Assembly (NCBI GenBank): GCA_044370475.1
Contig: JBILVK010000114.1
Span: forward strand, 1 to 8,848
Source: B1 sp044370475
GTDB lineage: Bacteria > Bacteroidota > Bacteroidia > UKL13-3
Length of the DNA: 8,848 nucleotides
Direction of reading: 5' to 3'
In this document: positions 1-5,896 of the stretch, one piece after another
Position numbering within the stretch: the stretch's first letter is position 1
How the letters are laid out: every line of letters starts with the position of its first letter
The notes under the pieces: model-generated
What the model was told of the DNA's origin: nothing
What the model saw: only the letters and a program-made list of their open reading frames with translations
Databases searched by the model: none
Program-made: the position numbers and the translations under genes

Positions 1-29
1 CCGCCCGAACGCAAAGCCCTAAAACGTTA
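1..29 (+). repeat. Right end of cassette recombination site 1 (attC-like, partial)
   Basis: Only the right arm is in the window. The arm ends in AAAGCCCT, followed by the five-base spacer AAAAC (21-25) and GTTA (26-29), exactly as in the six complete sites. It would close the cassette lying upstream of the window. The bases after it (GCTGCCATTAT) open cassette 1. The left arm and loop lie outside the window, so folding cannot be tested. Confidence 0.6.
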
Positions 30-40
30 GCTGCCATTAT

Positions 41-517
41 ATGAAAATTCTCCAACTGACAATAATAATTTCTATCCTGTCTTGTTCTCCAAGATCAGAC
101 AAAAGTGGTAAAACCTTTGATAACAAGAAGACAATTAATGTAAGTGATAAAGAACCTAATAGTAAAAAATATAATCCAGAATATCCATTAGTGAAATTCT
201 ATTATGATAAAAATACTGTTGATGAAAACAAAAAAGGGATGAATTTTCCAGAAGAAATTAACGACCTTGTAATTGATACTTCAAACAATAATCTTATCGT
301 ATCCTTTGATCGAGATGGTCGAATTGGCTGTCCATTTGAAGGATATATTGATATGAGCAATAAAGATATTGTCTATTTAGAATATCTTGAGAATTGTATA
401 GGTTTTGATGATATTGTGACTGAATCAAAAGAGTTAAGATTTTATTATCAGTTTACCGACGTATTATCATATAAGTGGCGAAAATTTATTCCTAGACAAA
501 AAAGACAACCAAAATAA
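41..517 (+). CDS. Small putative lipoprotein of unknown function
   Basis: This encodes a 158-residue exported protein. Residues 3-14 are hydrophobic and end in the lipobox Ile-Leu-Ser-Cys, with the lipidated Cys predicted at 15. A Ser/Lys/Asn-rich linker follows to about residue 45. The rest (about 46-158) is a mixed-charge, Tyr- and Asp-rich domain that I do not recognise. The ATG at 41 is chosen because it lies 12 nt after GTTA of site 1, the spacing also seen in three other cassettes, and because the signal sequence begins there. No Shine-Dalgarno is visible. The stop at 515-517 lies within the inverted-repeat end of cassette 1. It is the only gene of its cassette. The likely location is the membrane or outer surface. 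No function can be assigned. Confidence 0.8.
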   Translation: MKILQLTIIISILSCSPRSDKSGKTFDNKKTINVSDKEPNSKKYNPEYPLVKFYYDKNTVDENKKGMNFPEEINDLVIDTSNNNLIVSFDRDGRIGCPFEGYIDMSNKDIVYLEYLENCIGFDDIVTESKELRFYYQFTDVLSYKWRKFIPRQKRQPK

Positions 518-524
518 CGGCAGC

Positions 525-646
525 TAACAGCACCTAACAGCAAATGGCCCGTCGTGGTTCGCTGGGAAAAATTTCCTATATTTGATATGCAGTTCTCACG
601 TAGATTACTAAAATACGGGCCCTCTTCTGTTAGCTGCGAATCGTTA
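525..646 (+). repeat. Cassette recombination site 2 (attC-like palindrome)
   Basis: TAAC is at 525-528 and the spacer A at 529. The left arm is 530-552 and the right arm 615-637, matching at 19 of 23 positions around a 62-nt loop. The spacer GAATC is at 638-642 and GTTA at 643-646. It is clearly homologous to site 6 over its whole length, with the same arms and the same loop element TATATTTG (577-584). Inner CTAAC/GTTAG copies in the arms resemble a second core, but homology to site 6 places the real ends at the outer copies. Confidence 0.75.
577..584 (+). promoter_or_regulatory. Possible -7 promoter element in the loop of site 2
   Basis: TATATTTG fits the Bacteroidota -7 consensus TAnnTTTG. 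The matching -33 position, 19 nt upstream, reads TGG instead of TTG, so this copy is probably weaker than the one in site 6. If active, it would transcribe the gene of cassette 2. The motif may simply be shared by descent with site 6, so this is a weak call. Confidence 0.3.
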
Positions 647-1251
647 GCGGCAAATTTAGAATGACAGCAACAAAAGACATAAGTGACATTTTTTCAATCT
701 TACATGACGGGACAATCTCAGGATGGATTGGCGACAAAGACTTGCTTGAATTGACGGTTGATTGCGAGTATTTAGCTGAACGAATAGACAAGTCATTTGA
801 CAAGTTTTACGTTGAGTTATCAGACCTTGAAAAATTAGAACTTGAACCTTGGACAAATCCAGTTGACCTTCCAACTTTTATCAAAATAGACTTTGCTGAC
901 ATTTTTAAAGCTGACCTTGAAATACTTTCAGCCGACATAAAAGGTGACGTAGTTGTTGTTACTTGCAATCAACATGACACAAACTTTGACTATTGCGGTG
1001 GTAATTTGACAATTGGCTGCAAGTCAATAAAATTGTTCGACCAGAATAAAAACGAATTGTCAATTGACCAAATTGATAAAATATGTAACAAATATTGGGA
1101 CGAATGGAGCAAAAAGTAAAATCTGCCGCTAACAAGCGCCTTGCGCCATTGCCAAAAATGTGGTTATTGAAAGTTTTGTTTTACGTAGATTATTTTAACT
1201 TAGTTGAAAAATTAACCTTCGCAAGTGGCAACGGCGCAAGGCGCTAAAACG
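644..1251 (+). mobile_element. Cassette 2 (integron-like gene cassette)
   Basis: The start, GTTAGCGGCA-A-ATTT, is the inverted complement of the end, AAAT-C-TGCCGCTAAC, at 14 of 15 positions. The bases differ from those of cassettes 1, 3, 4 and 5. The unit contains one gene for a small acidic protein, plus site 3. Confidence 0.6.
661..1119 (+). CDS. Small acidic cytosolic protein, unknown function
   Basis: This encodes a 152-residue protein with no signal peptide or membrane segment. It is strongly acidic, with many Asp and Glu through residues 20-60 and 75-100. The N-terminus resembles a beta-strand-rich small domain (HDGTISGW then LLELTVDCEYLAERID), and the C-terminus (about 130-152) is a predicted helix with several aromatic and charged residues. 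A stand-alone acidic protein of this size could be an immunity or antitoxin-like factor, but no partner toxin lies next to it and no catalytic motif is visible. The start at 661 lies 15 nt after GTTA of site 2. Good codon structure and its position as the sole gene of a cassette support it as real. The overlapping opposite-strand frame is a shadow. Confidence 0.8.
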   Translation: MTATKDISDIFSILHDGTISGWIGDKDLLELTVDCEYLAERIDKSFDKFYVELSDLEKLELEPWTNPVDLPTFIKIDFADIFKADLEILSADIKGDVVVVTCNQHDTNFDYCGGNLTIGCKSIKLFDQNKNELSIDQIDKICNKYWDEWSKK

Positions 1252-1254
1252 TTA
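1130..1254 (+). repeat. Cassette recombination site 3 (attC-like palindrome)
   Basis: TAAC is at 1130-1133 and the spacer A at 1134. The left arm is 1135-1153 and the right arm 1227-1245, with 18 of 19 positions complementary and a 73-nt loop. The spacer AAAAC is at 1246-1250 and GTTA at 1251-1254. The single mismatch is A-C on the top strand but a T-G wobble on the bottom strand. The loop is homologous to that of site 4 (shared TTACG and GAAAAATTA stretches). Confidence 0.8.
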
Positions 1255-1260
1255 TGCCTC

Positions 1261-1293
1261 ATGCTTATGAAAATTATCCTATTTAGAGAATAA
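1261..1293 (+). other. Possible short leader ORF upstream of the secreted-protein gene
   Basis: The frame encodes MLMKIILFRE and stops at 1291-1293, 12 nt before the ATG of the main gene. Its internal ATG at 1267 lies 13 nt after GTTA, close to the 12-nt spacing seen elsewhere. It could be a leader that helps translation of a gene without a ribosome-binding site, as ORF-11 does in class 1 integrons. It could also be a decayed duplicate start: the encoded MKIILF mimics the MKILFF of the gene, and a 12-bp direct repeat spans the join. Confidence 0.25.
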
Positions 1294-1304
1294 TCCTATT
1301 TAGA
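1276..1304 (+). repeat. 12-bp tandem direct repeat before the gene start
   Basis: ATCCTATTTAGA occurs at 1276-1287 and again at 1293-1304, 17 bp apart and immediately before the ATG at 1306. It looks like a short tandem duplication of the 5' region. Confidence 0.6.
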
Positions 1305-1305
1305 A

Positions 1306-1926
1306 ATGAAAATATTATTTTTTGCATTTACACTGATTTTTTTTTATTTATCTCATAACTATACTTATGCGCAGAAAATAACAAACGGGGTATATAGGGG
1401 TGTTTGGCCAAATTGGGTAATTGTTGCTGACTTAATGAATGACACTCTCACGATAAAACAAACAATAAGTTATGTTGAAACATTGATTTTAGATACACCT
1501 ATTCAAGCAGCCAAAAAGATTACAATGGATGGAATAGAATATTCAATATCATTTAATACAATCAAGGCCCCAAATTCAGTATTATTTATTTCCCACACAG
1601 ACACATTGGAACTTGTTAAAATAATAGAAAAAACCTCATCAGGAAAAGTCTTTTGGGAAATTTTTGAATGGCGTTCTTATGAAGACAATGGCCAGCCTGT
1701 TGAATTTTTTATTCAATATTATGATACGACTAAACCAGAAAGATATCCAGATTGGCCTACTTCAATAACAAATTATAAAAATGATAGAAAAAAGAATATT
1801 TTCTATTTAAAACATGGTTTTGAAAATGAGTATTACATAGCTAAAAATGGTTTTACGATGATTAGCACTAGGCGAAAGTGGAGAAATGGAAAGTTAAAAA
1901 AGACAATATATTATGAAGAAGATTAA
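1306..1926 (+). CDS. Secreted protein of unknown function
   Basis: This encodes a 206-residue protein. Residues 3-16 are hydrophobic and a Sec signal peptide is likely cleaved after Ala22 (YTYA|Q), so the mature protein is periplasmic or secreted. The mature part begins with a strand pattern, ITNGVYRGVWPNWVIVADL, and continues with beta-rich stretches containing many Trp, Tyr and Phe. The C-terminus (about 178-206) is basic, then acidic, and resembles the end of a toxin-immunity-repeat-like or DKNYY-type surface protein, but the match is too weak to name. The ATG at 1306 is chosen because the in-frame upstream ATGs are cut off by a stop at 1291-1293. It is the sole full gene of cassette 3. 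Confidence 0.8.
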   Translation: MKILFFAFTLIFFYLSHNYTYAQKITNGVYRGVWPNWVIVADLMNDTLTIKQTISYVETLILDTPIQAAKKITMDGIEYSISFNTIKAPNSVLFISHTDTLELVKIIEKTSSGKVFWEIFEWRSYEDNGQPVEFFIQYYDTTKPERYPDWPTSITNYKNDRKKNIFYLKHGFENEYYIAKNGFTMISTRRKWRNGKLKKTIYYEED

Positions 1927-1963
1927 AATTGATAAAATACAGCGTAAGAAAAGCACGAAGGCA

Positions 1964-2089
1964 TAACAAGCGCCTTACGCCATTGCCGAATTTGTGATAA
2001 TTGGTCGTTTTGATTTACGCAGAATATTTTATCTTTTTTTGAAAAATTAGCCTTCGCAAGCGGCAACGTCGCAAGGCGCCAAAACGTTA
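1964..2089 (+). repeat. Cassette recombination site 4 (attC-like palindrome)
   Basis: TAAC is at 1964-1967 and the spacer A at 1968. The left arm is 1969-1987 and the right arm 2062-2080, matching at 15 of 19 positions around a 74-nt loop. The spacer AAAAC is at 2081-2085 and GTTA at 2086-2089. Three of the four mismatches become T-G wobbles on the bottom strand. It is closely related to site 3. The upstream flank carries AAAAGCAC, shared with sites 5 and 6. Confidence 0.8.
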
Positions 2090-2148
2090 TGCCCAATGCT
2101 ATGACGACACAACAGACACAAAACGGACAACGTAAAAACGAAAAGACA

Positions 2149-3318
2149 ATGAAGAAAACACTTTTAATTTTAACTGTTACTACCTTGACAGCAGCGTTCG
2201 GGGCGACAGCTTTTTACTTGGGGTCAGAAAAGTCAAAACAAATTCAGAATGACCCATCACCAAAATTTACAACTGCAAGTTTGCAGACTGTTGAGTTGGG
2301 ACAACCAAGGTTATCAGTTCCTGCCGACACAAATAAGGTTACAAAATCAAGTAATTCGACTGACTGTTTTACTTATGAGTGTGCTTATCAACAATACGCT
2401 GACATGTTAGAGGGGAAAAAACCTTTAGACTTTAAACGTGCTGTTTTTATTTACGAAAACACTTATTTAAAAGGGTCTTTGAACTATTCCGAGTTTTCAA
2501 ATCATTTTACGACCGTGGCACAAAAGCTAAACGACTACATAAACAAAAAAGGAATTGCTTCTTACAAGACAGCGGCACAATATGCAATTTTCAGTTACAT
2601 GTATGAGCCTTCTTACCTCAATGACAATCAAGTTTTCAAATACGATTTCAACGACTTTTTAGGCGACAAAGACTGGACAAGTATGTTTGTAACCAAAGTA
2701 ATGAAAACCAAAACAGGCAACTGCCACGGACTTCCTTACTACTATAAATTACTTTCAAACGAACTTAAAGCCGAATCATTTTTAGCAATTGCCCCAAATC
2801 ACATGTATATTAAACATATTGACGAGAAAGGAAAGTGGGTAAATGTTGAACTTACAAACGGACACCTTTCAAGCGATGCTTGGATGATTTCTTCAATGGG
2901 AATTTCGGCAGAAGCAATAAAGAAAGGAATTTATATGGACGGTTTATCAGAAAAAGAATCGGTTGCTTTATGTCTTTGGGATTTAGCAATGGGCTATCAA
3001 AAGGACAACGGCTATGATGATTTCGTTTTAAAATGTTGTAACACCGTAATTAAACATTACCCAACAAGCATTACAGCTATTATGACAAAGCAAAATTGCT
3101 TACAATTTATCGGTAAAAAGCAACAAGCAGATGCAAAGAAAAAAGGATTAAAAAAAGATACGCCTGAAATGATTGCAACACACAATCAGTTTAAAGCATT
3201 AGACAAACAAATAAAAGACCTTGGCTATCGAGAAATGCCACAAGACTTATATGAACAATGGATAAAATCTGTTGAAATGGAAAAACAAAATACAACAACT
3301 AATAATAAAAACCAATAA
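2149..3318 (+). CDS. Membrane-anchored transglutaminase-like protein
   Basis: From ATG 2149 this encodes 389 residues. An N-terminal signal-anchor lies at about 4-24, then a Ser/Thr-rich linker to about 70. The central domain has a papain/transglutaminase-like triad: Cys192 in TGNCHG, His218 in PNHMYI, and an acidic residue, probably Glu234 in WVNVELT. Residues about 270-320 look like a TPR-type helical pair (LAMGYQ to KHYPTSITA). From memory, similar proteins accompany RHS-type genes in Bacteroidota, where a role in processing or crosslinking the exported partner is plausible. In-frame starts exist at 2089 and 2101. The one at 2089 overlaps the recombination core; the one at 2101 has the conserved 12-nt spacing and would add 16 polar residues before the anchor. 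The choice of 2149 is therefore a judgement. The gene ends 9 nt before the RHS gene. Confidence 0.75.
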   Translation: MKKTLLILTVTTLTAAFGATAFYLGSEKSKQIQNDPSPKFTTASLQTVELGQPRLSVPADTNKVTKSSNSTDCFTYECAYQQYADMLEGKKPLDFKRAVFIYENTYLKGSLNYSEFSNHFTTVAQKLNDYINKKGIASYKTAAQYAIFSYMYEPSYLNDNQVFKYDFNDFLGDKDWTSMFVTKVMKTKTGNCHGLPYYYKLLSNELKAESFLAIAPNHMYIKHIDEKGKWVNVELTNGHLSSDAWMISSMGISAEAIKKGIYMDGLSEKESVALCLWDLAMGYQKDNGYDDFVLKCCNTVIKHYPTSITAIMTKQNCLQFIGKKQQADAKKKGLKKDTPEMIATHNQFKALDKQIKDLGYREMPQDLYEQWIKSVEMEKQNTTTNNKNQ

Positions 3319-3327
3319 ATTAGCAAC

Positions 3328-4446
3328 ATGAAAAAAGCAGTAATAATTTTAGTTGCATTATGTTTTGGCTTCGCCAAAACTCATGCTCAAAATGATAATC
3401 CTTATTCTGTTTTCGGTTATCAAGGTAAAGTTTTGAAAACCCCTGAAGAAGAAAGCGGAAAGCAATATTTGTATATAAATACAAATGACACAACTCAAAA
3501 GTTAAAGACAATTGCTTTTAATACAAAGAGTCAGTTAATTGAATACATTGACCACAATGATAAAGTTTACAAAACTGATAGTCTGCTTCCAACTTTTGTT
3601 TTACGTTTCCTAAGCACAGACCCTCATTCTAAAGATTATCCAAGTCTTACTCCATACAGTTTTGTGAACAATATGCCAATTAGAGCAATTGACCCTGACG
3701 GAAGAGATATTTATATATTATTTGCTACAACTGGAAATCACAGAGGTGATGCGATGATGTCTGCTTCTGCTGAAACGAGACAAAGAAATATTGAAGGAAG
3801 TAAATTTTTCGACCCCGCAAAAGACAAAGTAGTTGTTTTACAAGTTGCTGATATGGCGCAAATCAACAGTATGGTTTCGCAAACTATATCAACCTATAGT
3901 CAGCAATATGGCCAAACTAGAGAAGTTGGCATTTTTTCGCACGGAGGTTGGCAAGGACCTACGGGTTCTGTTCCAACCTCGCAGGATGCAACTGCACCTG
4001 GAGCTTTTCAAATGAATCCCGAAGGTTGGGCAAAAATTGACTTTAACTGGGTTGATAATGGAGCAAACTTTACCATGTATGGTTGTAATACTGGCAATGA
4101 TTTAAACAGAGAAAAAACTGCATGGGTCGGTTCATTCGGTAGAACATTATCCAAGCTTCCAAATTTTGATAATGTTCAAGTTGCAGGTCAATCAAGTTCT
4201 GCATATCCTTCATTTTCGCCCTTTGTTCGAGAAACAAATATTGCTAGAAGTGCTTATCCAAGTATAGGATTTGCTATAGGTGATACATATATGGTTGGTG
4301 GTAATGCTGGTGAAGGTGGTAGTTCAATGTGGTTTGCTCCAATGGCGGCTCCTGCTGCTAATCCAATGAATGTTTATAAGGACGGTTCAAAAGTTGGTTC
4401 TGGTGTTCAATCAACTTCTCCTTCCAATCCAGTTATCGGACAATGA
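3328..4446 (+). CDS. Secreted short RHS-core protein with caspase-like C-terminal domain (candidate toxin)
   Basis: This encodes a 372-residue protein with a Sec signal peptide (cut after THA, residue 20). Residues 24-92 form a linker domain starting NPYSVFGYQGKVL. Residues 93-125 match the RHS-repeat-associated core (RFLSTDP, YPSLTPYSFVNN, IDPDG), normally found near the end of proteins over 1000 residues long, so this is a tip without the repeat shell. The unique C-terminal region has a hydrophobic strand ending in SHGG (His205) and a second ending in YGCN (Cys253), followed by VQVAGQSS. This His...Cys layout resembles clan CD caspase-like or DUF4347-type domains. By analogy with polymorphic toxins the C-terminus would be the effector, but catalysis is inferred. 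The stop overlaps the next gene's start by ATGA, suggesting coupled synthesis with a protective partner. Confidence 0.8.
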   Translation: MKKAVIILVALCFGFAKTHAQNDNPYSVFGYQGKVLKTPEEESGKQYLYINTNDTTQKLKTIAFNTKSQLIEYIDHNDKVYKTDSLLPTFVLRFLSTDPHSKDYPSLTPYSFVNNMPIRAIDPDGRDIYILFATTGNHRGDAMMSASAETRQRNIEGSKFFDPAKDKVVVLQVADMAQINSMVSQTISTYSQQYGQTREVGIFSHGGWQGPTGSVPTSQDATAPGAFQMNPEGWAKIDFNWVDNGANFTMYGCNTGNDLNREKTAWVGSFGRTLSKLPNFDNVQVAGQSSSAYPSFSPFVRETNIARSAYPSIGFAIGDTYMVGGNAGEGGSSMWFAPMAAPAANPMNVYKDGSKVGSGVQSTSPSNPVIGQ

Positions 4447-4877
4447 AAAAGGTGATTGTATTAACTACAAGTCTATTAATTCTGTACCTAACATATAGAC
4501 TCATATATGACTACAGAGTTATTGCCATTTCAAACGATGGGGATTTAAAGTACAAGGAAAGTATCATTACTTATTTTCCTCAACCACCACTTAGTATTAT
4601 AAATCCCTTTAAAAAGGCAAAGTTGCTTGGTAAAATCCACGATTACTGCAATTCTAACGAATTTGAAAAGTATCATTCCTCAAATAATTATAGAGGAATA
4701 ACTCATAGAGATTTTTTTCATTACCAGCGACTTGCTATAGAAAATTCTTTAAAGGTCAAAGCAATTAAACACGAAAATGGTTTGATGTTGATTTTAGTTT
4801 CTCACTCGACTGACAACGAATTAGAATTAGTTTTTAAGCTAGACATTGAAACGGATAAAATTGTAGGCTTCTATTGA
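4443..4877 (+). CDS. Small membrane-anchored protein, candidate immunity protein
   Basis: This encodes 144 residues. One hydrophobic segment (about 4-21) is followed by a Tyr-rich, mainly hydrophilic domain, consistent with a single-pass anchor facing the periplasm. The domain includes FPQPPLSIINPFKKAK (about 44-60) and a strand-rich C-terminus (NGLMLILVSHS to VFKLDIETDKIVGFY). No family is recognised. The ATG at 4443 overlaps the stop of the RHS-core gene by four bases, the usual sign of translational coupling. Position, size and localisation fit a cognate immunity protein for an exported toxin, but this is context-based. A chaperone or export helper is the main alternative. It ends 22 nt before TAAC of site 5. 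Confidence 0.75.
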   Translation: MKKVIVLTTSLLILYLTYRLIYDYRVIAISNDGDLKYKESIITYFPQPPLSIINPFKKAKLLGKIHDYCNSNEFEKYHSSNNYRGITHRDFFHYQRLAIENSLKVKAIKHENGLMLILVSHSTDNELELVFKLDIETDKIVGFY

Positions 4878-4899
4878 CGGACGACAAAAGCACTGGGCA

Positions 4900-5025
4900 T
4901 AACAGGCGTTTGGCAAAAAAGCGGGTTCAGTGGTTAATTGAACATTCTACCTCGTATCAAATTTTGTGCTGGGTTGACAGTTTAGTGCTTCGAAATCCGC
5001 TTCTTCGCCAAGCGCCAAACCGTTA
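4900..5025 (+). repeat. Cassette recombination site 5 (attC-like palindrome)
   Basis: TAAC is at 4900-4903 and the spacer A at 4904. The left arm is 4905-4924 and the right arm 4997-5016, matching at 17 of 20 positions around a 72-nt loop. The spacer AAACC is at 5017-5021 and GTTA at 5022-5025. Two of the three mismatches are bottom-strand T-G wobbles. It shares GGTTCAG and CTTCGCCAAGC with site 7, so the two form a subfamily. An open frame crosses it by chance and is not a gene. Confidence 0.8.
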
Positions 5026-5036
5026 CAAGCAATGCT

Positions 5037-5708
5037 ATGACAAAATACGAACTTAAAAATATCGACCCCGATGATATCGATGATTTACTTTTAAAAGTGG
5101 AGACCATATTTGACATCAAATTCGTTGGCGACGAGTTATTTCATATCAAGACCTTTGGACAACTTTGCGAACATGTTGCCAACAAAATTCAACTTGATAA
5201 TTCAGACGACTGCACAAAACAACAAGCATTTTATAAGTTAAGAGACGCAATTTCATCTACTGTTCAAATTGATAAAAATAAAATATCTCCATACACTACT
5301 CTCAAAGAACTTTTTCCAAGACCAATAAGGCGTTTGCAGATAAAAATATTGGAACAACATCTAGGTTTTGGGGTAAATATTTTGCGACCACCTCTATGGT
5401 TGTCAAGGACTCTTTTTATTATTCTACTTGCGTCTACCATTGAACTTTTCTTTTATTGGCAATATGGTCTTTTAGGAATTGTATTTTCAATTGCAGGACT
5501 TTTGGTTGTATTTAAAATCGGCAATGAACTTGACTTGCAAACCGTTGGACAGGTTGTTGAAAAGATGACAAGAGAGAATTATTTAAAATCAAGACGTAAC
5601 CCAAGGACATTCAATAAAAGTGAAATTGAAAAAGTACTGACTGACTGGTTCTGTAACGACTTGAATTTAGACAAAAGTAAATTAACAAGAGAAACGAAAT
5701 TTACATGA
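5037..5708 (+). CDS. Membrane protein with possible carrier-protein-like N-terminal helices, unknown function
   Basis: This encodes 223 residues. Residues about 9-52 (IDDLLLKVETIFDIKF, then KTFGQLCEHVANKI) have the helix pattern of acyl-carrier-protein-like domains but no Asp-Ser-Leu phosphopantetheine site. A second helical block, about 64-110, is similar (FYKLRDAISSTVQIDKNKI to LFPRPIRRLQIKILEQHLGF). Two membrane segments lie at about 124-140 and 143-160. The cytosolic tail runs from about 162 and includes DLQTVGQVVEKMTRENYL and a final helical segment. I believe this is a recurrent Bacteroidota family without a known function. The ATG at 5037 lies exactly 12 nt after GTTA. The enclosing cassette has no other gene. 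The carrier-like reading is only a fold guess from pattern. Confidence 0.8.
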   Translation: MTKYELKNIDPDDIDDLLLKVETIFDIKFVGDELFHIKTFGQLCEHVANKIQLDNSDDCTKQQAFYKLRDAISSTVQIDKNKISPYTTLKELFPRPIRRLQIKILEQHLGFGVNILRPPLWLSRTLFIILLASTIELFFYWQYGLLGIVFSIAGLLVVFKIGNELDLQTVGQVVEKMTRENYLKSRRNPRTFNKSEIEKVLTDWFCNDLNLDKSKLTRETKFT

Positions 5709-5730
5709 CAGCGGACAGAAGCACAGCTTG

Positions 5731-5852
5731 TAACAGCACCTAATCACAAATGGCCCGACGTTGTTCGTGGGCGAAATTTCTCTATATTTGATAGGCGGTT
5801 TTCACGAAGTGTGCTCGCATTTGGGCCATCTGCGGTTAGCTGCCAACCGTTA
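5731..5852 (+). repeat. Cassette recombination site 6 (attC-like palindrome)
   Basis: TAAC is at 5731-5734 and the spacer A at 5735. The left arm is 5736-5756 and the right arm 5823-5843, matching at 17 of 21 positions around a 66-nt loop. The spacer CAACC is at 5844-5848 and GTTA at 5849-5852. It is homologous to site 2 along its whole length. The upstream flank GACAGAAGCAC matches the flanks of sites 4 and 5. Confidence 0.78.
5761..5790 (+). promoter_or_regulatory. Candidate promoter inside the loop of site 6
   Basis: TTG at 5761-5763 and TATATTTG at 5783-5790 are separated by 19 nt. This matches the Bacteroidota sigma-factor pattern of TTG at -33 and TAnnTTTG at -7. Transcription would start near 5797 and read into cassette 6, with the right arm of the site in the leader RNA. 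Confidence 0.4.
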
Positions 5853-5863
5853 GCGGTCAGGCT

Positions 5864-5896
5864 ATGACGATACAACCGACAGAAAAATATGAATAA
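5864..5896 (+). other. Possible leader peptide ORF at the start of cassette 6
   Basis: ATG at 5864 lies exactly 12 nt after GTTA. It encodes MTIQPTEKYE and stops at 5894-5896, overlapping the start at 5889 of the next frame. The first 23 nt match the region starting at 2101 in cassette 4 at 20 positions. The overlap could couple translation to the downstream gene. No peptide function is implied. Confidence 0.3.

Larger units (their letters stand above)
27..643 (+). mobile_element. Cassette 1 (integron-like gene cassette)
   Basis: The unit runs from the presumed crossover G|TTA to the next one. Its start, GTTAGCTGCC-A-TTAT, is the inverted complement of its end, ATAA-C-GGCAGCTAAC, at 14 of 15 positions. 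That ties both ends to one unit. It contains one lipoprotein gene and site 2. The boundaries assume an integron-type G|TT crossover, which is inferred and not observed. Confidence 0.6.
1252..2086 (+). mobile_element. Cassette 3 (integron-like gene cassette)
   Basis: The start GTTATGCCT is the inverted complement of the end AGGCATAAC. Allowing a one-base bulge, the pairing continues with CATGCTT against AAGCACG. The unit contains a leader-like short frame, one secreted-protein gene and site 4. Confidence 0.58.
2087..5022 (+). mobile_element. Cassette 4 (three-gene polymorphic-toxin cassette)
   Basis: The start, GTTATGCCCA-A-TGCT, is the inverted complement of the end, AGCA-C-TGGGCATAAC, at 14 of 15 positions. 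At about 2.9 kb it is the longest intact cassette. It carries a complete three-gene operon: transglutaminase-like protein, RHS-core protein and small membrane protein. Confidence 0.58.
5023..5849 (+). mobile_element. Cassette 5 (integron-like gene cassette)
   Basis: The start GTTACAAGC is the inverted complement of the end GCTTGTAAC (9 of 9), and the pairing resumes with TGCT against AGCA after two mismatches. The ACAAGC/GCTTGT pair is unique to this unit, so it is a strong check that each cassette's ends belong together. It contains one membrane-protein gene and site 6. Confidence 0.6.

Noticed and set aside
656..874. Opposite-strand open frame over the acidic-protein gene
   Set aside because: It is a shadow of a well-supported + strand gene, low in complexity and with no start context.
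1130..1254. Palindromic sites as intrinsic terminators
   Set aside because: No T-run follows the right arm, and the 62-74 nt loops are too long for a typical rho-independent terminator.
3833..4015. Alternative-frame open frame within the RHS-core gene
   Set aside because: It overlaps the caspase-like domain in another frame; the main frame explains the sequence.
4874..5056. A 60-codon + strand open frame between the candidate immunity gene and the next gene
   Set aside because: It runs straight through both arms of recombination site 5 and overlaps the next gene's start. Its codons follow the palindrome and not a protein pattern.
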